A stretch of DNA of 64,000 bases, taken from contig NZ_JACEHH010000023.1 in NCBI RefSeq assembly GCF_014154935.1, positions 91,999-155,998 on the forward strand, read 5' to 3'. Origin of the DNA: Stieleria mannarensis. Lineage in GTDB: Bacteria; Planctomycetota; Planctomycetia; Pirellulales; Pirellulaceae. The position numbers and the translations under genes are program-made. Under the pieces are notes generated by a model. That model saw nothing but the letters and a program-made list of their open reading frames with translations. It ran no database searches and was not told where the DNA came from. Within the stretch, counting starts at the first letter, position 1; every line of letters begins with the position of its first letter. Shown piece after piece: positions 34,992-43,333 of the stretch.

Positions 34992-36332
34992 ATGGCAAAA
35001 CACGTTCTTTTCTTAGCCAGCCTTGCCGTTTCCGGATCGATCTTGACCGGTCCGGGCGGTGTGTTTGCGGACGACTGGTCGGGTTGGCTCGGTGTAAACC
35101 GAGACGGCGTGTACCGCGAAACCGGCGTCGTTGATGAGATCCCCGCCTCGGGTTTGCCGATCAAATGGCGGACGCCGATTGCCGGTGGGTACGCCGGCCC
35201 CGCGGTCGCCGACGGCAAGGTGTTTGTGTTTGATTACCAACGCAGCGGCGGCGACGTGGTGAATGATCCCGGCAGCCGCGCCAAGTTGACCGGTAAAGAG
35301 CGACTGTTGGCCCTGGATGCCAACACCGGTGTGAAGATTTGGGAATATTCTTATGATCGTCCCTATGAAATCAGCTACCCCGCCGGTCCGCGGGCGACCC
35401 CGACGGTCGATCAAGACAAGGTCTACCTGCTCGGGGCCGAAGGCGATTTGACGTGCCTGTCGGTGGACGATGGCTCGCTCGTCTGGACGCGGAATCTGCC
35501 CCAAGATTTTGGCGCCGAAGTGCCGATCTGGGGCTTTTCGGGGCATCCCTTGGTCGACGGCGATCTGCTGTACACGATGGTCGGCGGCGATGGTCAAGGC
35601 GTGGTCGCGTTTGACAAAGCGACCGGAGAGGTACGTTGGAAGTCGCTCGACGCCAGAGCAGGCTACTGTGCCCCGCGGATCATCGAAGCCGGCGGAGTGC
35701 GCCAGTTGATCGTGTTCCACCCCGAAGCGGTCCAAGGTCTGGATCCGGCCAGTGGCAAACCGTTCTGGAATGTGCCGATCACGCCCTCCTACGACATGTC
35801 GATCGCGGTGCCGATGGTCGACGGCGATTTGATGTACGCCAGCGGGATCCATGCCGAAGCCGTCATGATTCGGCTGGGAACCGACTCGCCGAGCGGCAAA
35901 GAATTCTGGCGTGGCGGACCGAAGAACGCGGTCCACAGCAGCAACGCGCCGCCGATGTTCGTCGACGGCGTGGTCTATGGAACCGACTGTGTCAAAGGCA
36001 ACTTGATCGCGGTCGATGCCAGTAACGGCGACCGGCTTTGGGAAACCTTCCAACCGACCGTCCCCGGCGAAAAACGATTCGCCAAACACGGGACCGCGTT
36101 TCTGACCCGATTGGGAGAAACCGATCGGTACCTGGTGATGAGCGAAACGGGCGACTTGATCATCGCCGAGTTGACCGCCAAGGGATACGAGGAAAAAGGT
36201 CGAATGCACGTCGTCGAGCCGACCAACGAAGCGTTCGGCCGGCCCGTGGTGTGGACCCATCCCGCCTATGCCGGCAAGACCGCCTTCGTCCGCAACGACA
36301 AAGAAATCGTCGCGGTCGATCTGAGTCGCTAG
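34992..36332 (+). CDS. Secreted PQQ-like beta-propeller protein
   Basis: A 446-residue exported protein (signal peptide ending GVFA, then DDWSGWLGVNRDGVYRETG). The body is a beta-propeller of PQQ_2/YfgL type with repeated blades such as KERLLALDANTGVKIWEYSY, GDLTCLSVDDGSLVWTRNL, GVVAFDKATGEVRWKSLDA and LIAVDASNGDRLWETFQ. It has no PQQ-dehydrogenase active-site features that I could recognize, so it is likely a binding or structural protein of unknown role; such proteins are numerous in planctomycetes. The TAG stop abuts a hairpin repeat at 36332. Confidence 0.83.
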   Translation: MAKHVLFLASLAVSGSILTGPGGVFADDWSGWLGVNRDGVYRETGVVDEIPASGLPIKWRTPIAGGYAGPAVADGKVFVFDYQRSGGDVVNDPGSRAKLTGKERLLALDANTGVKIWEYSYDRPYEISYPAGPRATPTVDQDKVYLLGAEGDLTCLSVDDGSLVWTRNLPQDFGAEVPIWGFSGHPLVDGDLLYTMVGGDGQGVVAFDKATGEVRWKSLDARAGYCAPRIIEAGGVRQLIVFHPEAVQGLDPASGKPFWNVPITPSYDMSIAVPMVDGDLMYASGIHAEAVMIRLGTDSPSGKEFWRGGPKNAVHSSNAPPMFVDGVVYGTDCVKGNLIAVDASNGDRLWETFQPTVPGEKRFAKHGTAFLTRLGETDRYLVMSETGDLIIAELTAKGYEEKGRMHVVEPTNEAFGRPVVWTHPAYAGKTAFVRNDKEIVAVDLSR

Positions 36333-36369
36333 TGTGGCGGGAGCCACACCGGCAGTGCGTTCCAAGGCG
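36332..36369. repeat. GTGTGGCGGGAGCCACAC repeat, copy 1
   Basis: GTGTGGC-GGGA-GCCACAC is a perfect 7-bp stem whose first base is the last base of the preceding stop codon; CAGTGCGTTCCAAGGCG follows. The second copy is at 59023-59060. Confidence 0.75.
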
Positions 36370-36631
36370 GGGACCGTGAAACTTCTTACTGAGCGACTTG
36401 TTTTTCAGTAAAGTGATGTAGTCTGATCTTGGGGGGGGCGCTATCGCGACCCCAAGCTTTGTTGTGACACGCCGCTGGCGTGCAACCGCGACGCGGTTGC
36501 GTTGGAATTGCTTTACGCAACGCAACGTGAGATTCACCCGCAATAATTTTCACGTCCCGAGCCTTGGAACGAGGTAGGCAGTGCGATCGCCCTTCCGAGC
36601 CGTTGCGCGATGCTTTTCCGTGCGGCAGCGG
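36370..36631. other. Intergenic region between convergent genes
   Basis: Includes a perfect hairpin GCAACCGCG-A-CGCGGTTGC at 36482-36500 without a T run. No gene was seen. Confidence 0.5.
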
Positions 36632-38035
36632 TCAACTCAAGTCGATGCTGCCCGTGCTGTCGCTGAACGATTCCGTTTGAACTCCTAAGTGGTGCAGCAT
36701 CGACACGAACAGGTTCGATAGCGGAAGATCGTTGTTGGTGGCTTTCTTCTGCCAGGGTTCGGTGCCGCCGTCCCAGGCACCGCCCTGGGGATTCGCCCCG
36801 GCTTTGTTGATGTAGCGGCCGTGCTGCAGTCCCAAGTTCGCCCCGCCGGCCAAGATCAACGGGTAATTGCGTGACAGGTGAAACGCGCTGGAGGCCGAAC
36901 CGAACAGCAACAGTGTGTTGTCCAGCATCGTGCCTTTGCCGGCCGGTTCGGGCGTTTGCTTCAACTTGGTCAGGAATCGGGCGTACTCTTCGTTGAGGAA
37001 CTGACAGTACAGCCCAAAGTTTTTCCAGCCGTCGGGCTTTTTGGTTTCGTGCGACAGTTGGTGCGAAAGATTGAATCCGATCGCCCGGGCCAGATGATCG
37101 CTGCGGCCGACGCCGTTCTCGCGCCCGATCTGGTAGGTTGCCACGCGTGTCGAATCCGTTTTGAATGCCAGATAAATCAACTCGAACATCGTCTGCAGAT
37201 ACTGACGCGGTTCCTCCGTCGTCAGTTCCAGGTTCAAATGGTCGGCGTCGACCTGGGGCAACGGGGCCTTCAACCACTTCTTGGCTTTCTCCACTCGGCG
37301 TTCGGCTTCGCGAACCGATTCCAGGTACTCGTCCAAACTCTTTTGATCGAGTTTGGAGAGCGACTTTCTCAATCGTCTGGCATCGGCAAGCAAATCGTCG
37401 AGCGCGCTTTGGCTGAGCGCCAATCGTTTGGCGGCGTCTTCGTTGCTTTTGACGAACAGCATGTCGAAGACGCGTTTGGGACGATGCTCGGCGGGGATCG
37501 GTTTGCCGTTATGGTCAAAGGACATCGTGTGCGTGCCCCGCGCGGTTCCGGTCCCACCATCGGTCGACATGACCAACGAAGCGAACCGTGTTTCGTGCCC
37601 GACGTGGTTGGCGTACTGTTGATCCAACGAGATGGTGTTGTGATAGTCCATGTCGCCGCCGCCGGTCGGGGCACCGGTCAGGAATTGATCGGCATTGTTG
37701 TGCCCGTGGACGACGCGGCCGGCGGGGTGCGAAAACCCGGACAGGACGGTCAGGTCCTGGCGCAACGGTTCCAGCGGCGTCATGCACTTGGTGAATTGAA
37801 ACTCGGAGCCGGCTCCGTGGGGAAACCAGGACCAATCGCTATAGGCAGGGTCCTCGGGCAGCGGCATCGGAACGCCGTCGGGAAAGTAAAAACAACCGAG
37901 TCGTTTCGGGGGCGTGGCAATCTCCGCTCCGCCCGCCGCCGAGGATCGAAAGGTTTCAAACAGGGGCAATGCCAGCGCCAAGCCCGCGCCGCGCAGGAAT
38001 CGACGACGGTCAAGCGAGTTTAGATTCAGCGACAT
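36632..38035 (-). CDS. Tat-exported DUF1552 protein
   Basis: A 467-residue protein of the DUF1552 family, whose members almost always sit next to DUF1592-type cytochromes in planctomycetes. The twin-arginine signal is DRRRFLRGAGLALALPL at the N-terminus, so a folded protein leaves the cytoplasm by Tat. Conserved parts: RLGCFYFPDGVPM, LSGFSHPAGRVVHGHNNADQ, STDGGTGTARGTHTMSFDHN, NTLLLFGSASSAFHLSRNYP and FVSMLHHLGVQTESFSDSTG. It resembles the DUF1501 fold (alkaline-phosphatase-like), but its activity is unknown. ATG 38035 has an AGGAG SD. It lies 64 bp downstream of the cytochrome gene, in the same operon. Confidence 0.87.
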   Translation of the reverse strand: MSLNLNSLDRRRFLRGAGLALALPLFETFRSSAAGGAEIATPPKRLGCFYFPDGVPMPLPEDPAYSDWSWFPHGAGSEFQFTKCMTPLEPLRQDLTVLSGFSHPAGRVVHGHNNADQFLTGAPTGGGDMDYHNTISLDQQYANHVGHETRFASLVMSTDGGTGTARGTHTMSFDHNGKPIPAEHRPKRVFDMLFVKSNEDAAKRLALSQSALDDLLADARRLRKSLSKLDQKSLDEYLESVREAERRVEKAKKWLKAPLPQVDADHLNLELTTEEPRQYLQTMFELIYLAFKTDSTRVATYQIGRENGVGRSDHLARAIGFNLSHQLSHETKKPDGWKNFGLYCQFLNEEYARFLTKLKQTPEPAGKGTMLDNTLLLFGSASSAFHLSRNYPLILAGGANLGLQHGRYINKAGANPQGGAWDGGTEPWQKKATNNDLPLSNLFVSMLHHLGVQTESFSDSTGSIDLS

Positions 38036-38099
38036 GGCGGTTCTCTCCTGAGTGGGCGCGGCAGACGACGTGCCGCGTGGGCAATGATTGGGTGGGGGG

Positions 38100-40793
38100 C
38101 TATTTGGTTCGAAACAATTCACTGGTGGCGATCAACCGAATCATCGTCGCCAACCCGTCTCCTTGGCGACGCACCTGGGCGGTGATTTCATCCACACCAG
38201 CTCGATCGGCGAACGTCAGCGACCGGCCGAGACCGTAGGTGGTCAGCTTATGAACCAGTGATCGCACGAATTGATCCTGACGCTGCTCCAAAAGGAATCG
38301 CTTTAAACCGTCCATGCCGTCAAGCTCCTGCTCATTGAACAACGTGCTCGTTGCATCGACCGGTTTGCCGCCGATGCTGTCGCGCCACCGGCCCAGGGCG
38401 TCGTAGTTCTCAAACGCGATGCCCCACGGATCGATCTTTGCGTGGCAGGACATGCATGCGGCGTGATTGCGATGGTCTTCGATTTGTTCCTTCAGCGTCA
38501 TCTTGGCGATCTCCGGATCGGCCAGATCGATCTCCGGAACGGCGGGCGGAGGTGGCGGCGGCGGATCGTTCAGCAAACATTCCAGCAACCAAACGCCTCG
38601 TTTGAGCGGATGCGAATCTTCACCTGCGGAATTCATCGCCAGCAATCCCGCTTGCGTCAACAGACCACCACGCCGACCGGCGGGATTCAAATCAACGCGG
38701 CGGAAGTGGTTTCCTTTGACATCGCTCAGCCCGTAGTGAACCGCCAGTCGCTCATCGGCCATCGTGTAGTCGGCGTGCAGAAAGTCAATCACGCTGGCGT
38801 CGTTCCGAACCATTTCATGGAACAACTCGATCGGTTCCCGCTGCATCGATTCCTTCAAGGGTTCCACCGCACGCGGGACGTTCAGGAAATCGAGCAACTG
38901 CATGTCCAGCCACCCGTGCACAAAGTGCTGGGACAGTCGCTTCGCGCGGTCGTCGGCCAGCATCCTCGTGATCTCGTGTTGCAGTACCTCCGATTCCAGC
39001 AGCGTGTCGTCGGCGGCGAGCCGATGCAGCCGTTCGTCGGGAATGCTGCACCACAGGAACATCGACAATCGTGTCGCCAGTTCCGGGCCGGTTAGCGGGG
39101 CGCGTCCTTCGACGTCATCGTCGCCGTCTTGGACGATGTACAGGAAACGCGGGGACGCCAAAACCGTTGCCAGCACTTCGACCATGGCCTCTTCGAAACT
39201 GTCGCACTGTGGCCGCATCGTCGCGAACAATTCGAGCTTGCGATCGATCTCGTTTTGCGCGATCGCCGGCCCCCAGACGCGTTCGATGAACCCGGTCAGC
39301 ACCTCGCGGGCATAGACGGTTTCATCATCGCGATGGGGGCTGTCAAAGAAGATCCGCGTGTGCGATTTCGGAGGCCATTGCGGGTAAACGGGAGCCGTCA
39401 CTTCGACATAGTCGATCCGGATGGGGCCTTGTGAAACCGAACTGTTGACAAAGGCGATGTATTCTGACGGATTGGGCATCGCCCCCAACGGGGAAGTCTT
39501 TCGCACCGAGTTGCGCGGATAGATCTCACCCAGCGGCACGTCCCACTGATAGAATTTTGGCGCGTCGGGCGGCGCCGTGATCGGGGTGTCCGCCCGACCG
39601 ACCGGCAGCAGCGCGCGGCCTTCGTTGCTCGCCTGCCAGCCGAACAGCAATTTCAAGCTCGGCGGGCTGGCCTCGTCTGCATTTTCGCAAGCCGCCCGGA
39701 CGCGGACACGCAACGTGCCTTCGTCCGGCACCCGGTTTCCAAGTTCGATCCGGAAGCGGTTGTTTCGCCCACGCGGCAGGATGGCGATCTGATCCGCCGA
39801 CTCGGGGATCGGTGGGGGTGACGCAGCCGGCTTGTGCGCGTAGGTCGCCTTGCGGTACTGCCAGCTGACGCGAACAGTCCGGCCGTTGGAGAGGTCTTTG
39901 AAGTACGGAACGTTGTGCCGCTGGCGGAATCCCTGTTCCAGCTTTTGCAACTGTTGTTGTTGAGCTTCCGGATCGTCCGCGTTCTCCGCCTTGGCCTTGT
40001 CAATCTGTTGCTGCTGTTTCGCCCAATCGATTCGTCCGGCTTCGTTCATGGTCACGCCCCAATGCAGCATTGGGGGCCGCTCGCCACGAACGGTCGCTCG
40101 CAGCAATGCCTGACGCGCCAACCGTCGGTACGATTCAAACTGAGAGACCGACATGTGCAGCAGCTCGGAACTGTTTTGAAACCCTTCTTCGGAGTGCGCT
40201 TCCGGCGGCAGGTCCTTGGCAAAGTCATAGGGCAGACCAAGCAGGTCTTGCAGCGCGTGATTGAATTCGTAACGGGTCATCCGCCGAAAGGAATGGTGTT
40301 CTCCCGAGGCCCGACGCACGATCGATGCGACTTGAATCTCGTTGGACAGCCACTGGACAACCTTGGCTCGATCGGCGTCGGACAATTCGCCTTCCCCAGG
40401 CGGCGGCATCTCGTTGTTACTGACCACCGCCTGGACTTCCAACCACCAGTCCATGTCGTTGCCGTTGATCAGGTCAGGGTTGAGCGTGTCGATCCGAACA
40501 TTCCCTTCTTGGGTGTCGGCGCCGTGACAATCGGCACACGCTTGGGCCAGGATCGGCCCGATGGTTCGGGCGAATTCGTCCAGATTCGGCTTGGCGTCGG
40601 TGGCCACCGGTGTGGGGTGTCGGCCGAGCAGCTTCGAACGCTGCAGCCCGATCGCGCGGGCTTGTTGGAACGACCGGGGGGCCTCGGTGGCGGTTTCGAG
40701 CGAATCTGCTGCCTGACCCGAGAGTGTCAGCGTGGCCAGCAGGAGAATGGAGAGCCATGCGGCCGAGTGGAATCGCAGCAGAATACAAGTCAT
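38100..40793 (-). CDS. Planctomycete cytochrome, DUF1587/1592/1588/1585 family
   Basis: An 897-residue exported protein. After the signal peptide, a PSCyt-type heme motif QACADCHG (about residue 87) is followed by DUF1587 (FRRMTRYEFNHALQDLLGL), a carbohydrate-binding-like middle part, DUF1592 (LATRLSMFLWCSIPDERLHR), DUF1588 (RRGGLLTQAGLLAMNSAGED, then HPLKRGVWLLECLL), a second CxxCH (ACMSCHAKIDPWG) and DUF1585 (FVRSLVHKLTTYGLGR). So two hemes c may be bound. The role is unknown; with the downstream DUF1552 protein it forms a conserved planctomycete pair, suspected in oxidative degradation of polymers. Confidence 0.9.
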   Translation of the reverse strand: MTCILLRFHSAAWLSILLLATLTLSGQAADSLETATEAPRSFQQARAIGLQRSKLLGRHPTPVATDAKPNLDEFARTIGPILAQACADCHGADTQEGNVRIDTLNPDLINGNDMDWWLEVQAVVSNNEMPPPGEGELSDADRAKVVQWLSNEIQVASIVRRASGEHHSFRRMTRYEFNHALQDLLGLPYDFAKDLPPEAHSEEGFQNSSELLHMSVSQFESYRRLARQALLRATVRGERPPMLHWGVTMNEAGRIDWAKQQQQIDKAKAENADDPEAQQQQLQKLEQGFRQRHNVPYFKDLSNGRTVRVSWQYRKATYAHKPAASPPPIPESADQIAILPRGRNNRFRIELGNRVPDEGTLRVRVRAACENADEASPPSLKLLFGWQASNEGRALLPVGRADTPITAPPDAPKFYQWDVPLGEIYPRNSVRKTSPLGAMPNPSEYIAFVNSSVSQGPIRIDYVEVTAPVYPQWPPKSHTRIFFDSPHRDDETVYAREVLTGFIERVWGPAIAQNEIDRKLELFATMRPQCDSFEEAMVEVLATVLASPRFLYIVQDGDDDVEGRAPLTGPELATRLSMFLWCSIPDERLHRLAADDTLLESEVLQHEITRMLADDRAKRLSQHFVHGWLDMQLLDFLNVPRAVEPLKESMQREPIELFHEMVRNDASVIDFLHADYTMADERLAVHYGLSDVKGNHFRRVDLNPAGRRGGLLTQAGLLAMNSAGEDSHPLKRGVWLLECLLNDPPPPPPPAVPEIDLADPEIAKMTLKEQIEDHRNHAACMSCHAKIDPWGIAFENYDALGRWRDSIGGKPVDATSTLFNEQELDGMDGLKRFLLEQRQDQFVRSLVHKLTTYGLGRSLTFADRAGVDEITAQVRRQGDGLATMIRLIATSELFRTK

Positions 40794-41093
40794 GGCACGT
40801 CACGATCCGCCAATGGGGGCGGACTAATCAAAGGCGGGGGCCGGCACTGTGGTGGGGCACGGCGGTGAGGTGGGACGGTCGATTATATCGGATGACCGGA
40901 GAATTGCACGCGCAATCACCGGCGGGCCAGCAATGGAAGGGGATCAGGTTTCACGCGGGAGCCGGTACTCGATAGGACCAAGAGGACAGATGGGACCCAG
41001 ACGTTATTGGTCCCATTGCGCCGTCGCGACTGCAAAGGACGGTGCCAGACGCATGACAGACAACCCGGCCGAACACCATACCCCCGATGCACG
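40794..41093. other. Intergenic region, nothing coding seen
   Basis: Holds only the GGACCAAGAGGACAGATGGG repeat relative (about 40973-41025) and, at its right end, the terminator of the BBP7 gene. Confidence 0.5.
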
Positions 41094-41123
41094 AAAAAAC
41101 CCCGCTCGGGGATCCGAGCGGGG
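41094..41123 (-). terminator. Rho-independent terminator of the second BBP7 gene
   Basis: On the minus strand CCCCGCTCGG and CCGAGCGGGG form a 10-bp perfect stem with a 4-base loop, then six T. It lies 28 bp after the stop at 41152. Confidence 0.92.
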
Positions 41124-41151
41124 TGGGATGATTGTCGATCGTTTGCTGTGC

Positions 41152-42753
41152 CTACCACATGTACTCGGCACCGACGGTGAAACCTTGCAGGTCCAGTCCG
41201 TCGTAGATGAACGGTCGATCCAGTGTGCTGGTGTTGAGAATGTTGCGAGAGGTTTCCGCATCCAGGCCTCCGAAGATGATGTCGTCGACGGTCATCACGT
41301 AATAGGATGCTCGCAGGGACAGCGAGTGGCTGAATCGGTAGACGGCTTGCAGTTCGAAATCCAACATGTACGTCGAGTCCTGGTCGCCGTCATCCAGCGT
41401 CGCTCCACCGGGAGTTGCTCCGAAGCCGAGCGAGTTGGCCGTGATGGCGGTCTTGCGGTCGATGTCGTTTTGCAACCAAGCCGCCTTGGAGGCGAAGCCG
41501 ATCGACAGTCCCGGGCAGGTGTTCCACCAGAAGTCGAAACCGGCTTGGGGACCGAACAGGTTGTTCTTGACGCTGGAGGTCGAATCATAGAACCGCAGGC
41601 CGTTGTTGCTGCCGGTGTTGGTGTTGTCGCCCAGGGTGGAATATTGCAACGAGTCGTCGTAGCGGATGTAGCGAAGTCCGACCAACCACGAGCTTTGGAA
41701 GCGGCAGTAGGGGAACATCGTTCGTCGGCGGTAATTGAATTCGGCCGAGTGGAACTCGCTACGTGCGACCAGGCTTTGCGACAGCGAGCGGTCGGTGTCG
41801 TCGAAGCCGGCTTCGTTGATTCCCGGCGTCGCGTTGTCGTCCGGCGGGTTGGTGCCGAAGTCGCTGATGAAGGAGTACAGGTTCGGCGTGGATGAGGTCG
41901 CCGATCCCGTTCCGCTCCATTCGTTGCCGCCCAGGTAGCTCAGTTCCAAGTTGCCGCCGACACCGAAAATCATCGCGGCTGAAACCCGGACACCCGCTTC
42001 CAGATCGTCGGCACCGACATCATCGAGCGTCAACACTGGCGTTCCGTCGACGCCCAAGGTGGTGATCACGCCGGGCACCGAACCGCCAATGTTGCGGTCC
42101 AAGATCAAGGCTTCGACGCTCAGGTCGTACCAGCGTTGATTGCAGATGCTCGCCTCTTCATAAGGCCGCAAGAAATCAACCGCAGCGGCGAGCACCGAGC
42201 CCGCATAGCCGAACGGCAACTCTTTGCACGCCGTGCAACCGGCACCGCGACAGAACAGGCACGCCGAACCGCCGTTGCGGAGCTTGCCCAGAACGCCGCC
42301 GCCGCCCAAGAAGCTGTTGCACGAACAACCGCCTCCGCCGCCACAGGTCCCACAGACCATCCGGTCCATGCAGGCTTGCATCGGCATCGTGTCGCAACTG
42401 CCCGTGTCGCATCCATACCCGTTGTAGCCGACCGGCATCACCGGAGAGCCACTCATGCCCATCATGCCGGGCGCGCCGATCGGCGGCATGCCGGCCGGCG
42501 TGACAAAGCCGCTGGCGGCCAAGTCATAGTTGGCAAGCGAGACGCCCGCCGAGGGATAGCCCTGTGCTGAAGCCTCGCCCGAGAGCAGGCCGCCGGCGAA
42601 GATCGCCGCGGCAACCGCCAAGCTGGTCCCCACCAGCGCCGAACCGGCACGGCGAAGACCGAGGAGAGGTTTGGCAGCGGGCAGACGGGAATCTCCCGCT
42701 TCGCTGTTCGTGTTTGTCAAACGGTTGACCATGTTTCGAATCATTCGGTGCAT
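41152..42753 (-). CDS. BBP7 (DUF1551)-family outer membrane protein, Cys/Gly-rich N-terminus
   Basis: A 533-residue exported protein. A long basic leader precedes the hydrophobic signal core AGSALVGTSLAVAAAIFAGG. Then comes a Cys/Gly-rich module (CDTGSCDTMPMQACMDRMVC, then CGGGGGCSCN and CLFCRGAGCTAC). From about residue 190 the barrel begins (RWYDLSVEALILDRNIGG) and shows typical strand pairs to the end TVGAEYMW with a C-terminal aromatic residue. Start ATG 42753 has GGAGA upstream; a further start at 42819 adds 22 residues. Terminated by a strong hairpin. Confidence 0.8.
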   Translation of the reverse strand: MHRMIRNMVNRLTNTNSEAGDSRLPAAKPLLGLRRAGSALVGTSLAVAAAIFAGGLLSGEASAQGYPSAGVSLANYDLAASGFVTPAGMPPIGAPGMMGMSGSPVMPVGYNGYGCDTGSCDTMPMQACMDRMVCGTCGGGGGCSCNSFLGGGGVLGKLRNGGSACLFCRGAGCTACKELPFGYAGSVLAAAVDFLRPYEEASICNQRWYDLSVEALILDRNIGGSVPGVITTLGVDGTPVLTLDDVGADDLEAGVRVSAAMIFGVGGNLELSYLGGNEWSGTGSATSSTPNLYSFISDFGTNPPDDNATPGINEAGFDDTDRSLSQSLVARSEFHSAEFNYRRRTMFPYCRFQSSWLVGLRYIRYDDSLQYSTLGDNTNTGSNNGLRFYDSTSSVKNNLFGPQAGFDFWWNTCPGLSIGFASKAAWLQNDIDRKTAITANSLGFGATPGGATLDDGDQDSTYMLDFELQAVYRFSHSLSLRASYYVMTVDDIIFGGLDAETSRNILNTSTLDRPFIYDGLDLQGFTVGAEYMW

Positions 42754-43333
42754 CGCAAACGTCTCCGCGGTCGCAGCCGCCTCGCTGTTGGGGCTCGTTC
42801 GCCCGAGCCATGCGTGCACACCTGTGTCACGCTGGGATCCCGAGCCGCAATATGGAGAGAGGAAATGACCGCGCGCTCATGCATCGCATTGACGCGTTGC
42901 CGCATCGGTTTGCGGCGATCAACCAGTTTCCCCCCTGGTAATTCAATGTCGAAACGAATCATCGTCGGCTCGCCATGGTGCGTTCTGTCGGCAGGTTTCC
43001 GACAGCGATCGGCACAGCGGATGCCTCCAAAAAATCGCTTCAGGCGGACTTATCGGCACAAACCACCCCGATGGTTTGGTTAATTCCGGTAGAACCACTA
43101 AGGAAATCTGTAGCAGTCAAGACGGATAATCGCAAAGTCACGCTTTTTTTGACTTCCGTCGGGGGTACACGGCGCTTCGGGGTTTGATCGCCGGCCCGCT
43201 TCGGTTGACAATGGCGCGGTGTTTGTCCCCCTGACGGTTTGCCCCAACCGTTCCATGCGAGCACCACGCAGGAAACTGCGACGCAAGCCAGCGCCCCTCC
43301 ACGCCCGCCATCGCTCGGATCCCAAGCACGGTC
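42754..43333. other. Divergent intergenic region, 580 bp
   Basis: Between the BBP7 gene and the gene at 43334. Open frames on both strands here look like chance frames. An AT-rich stretch near 43075-43150 may hold promoters. No repeat was recognized. Confidence 0.5.

Noticed and set aside
36878..38023. A 381-residue frame antisense to the DUF1552 gene
   Set aside because: A high-GC mirror frame; the DUF1552 protein has a Tat signal and conserved motifs.
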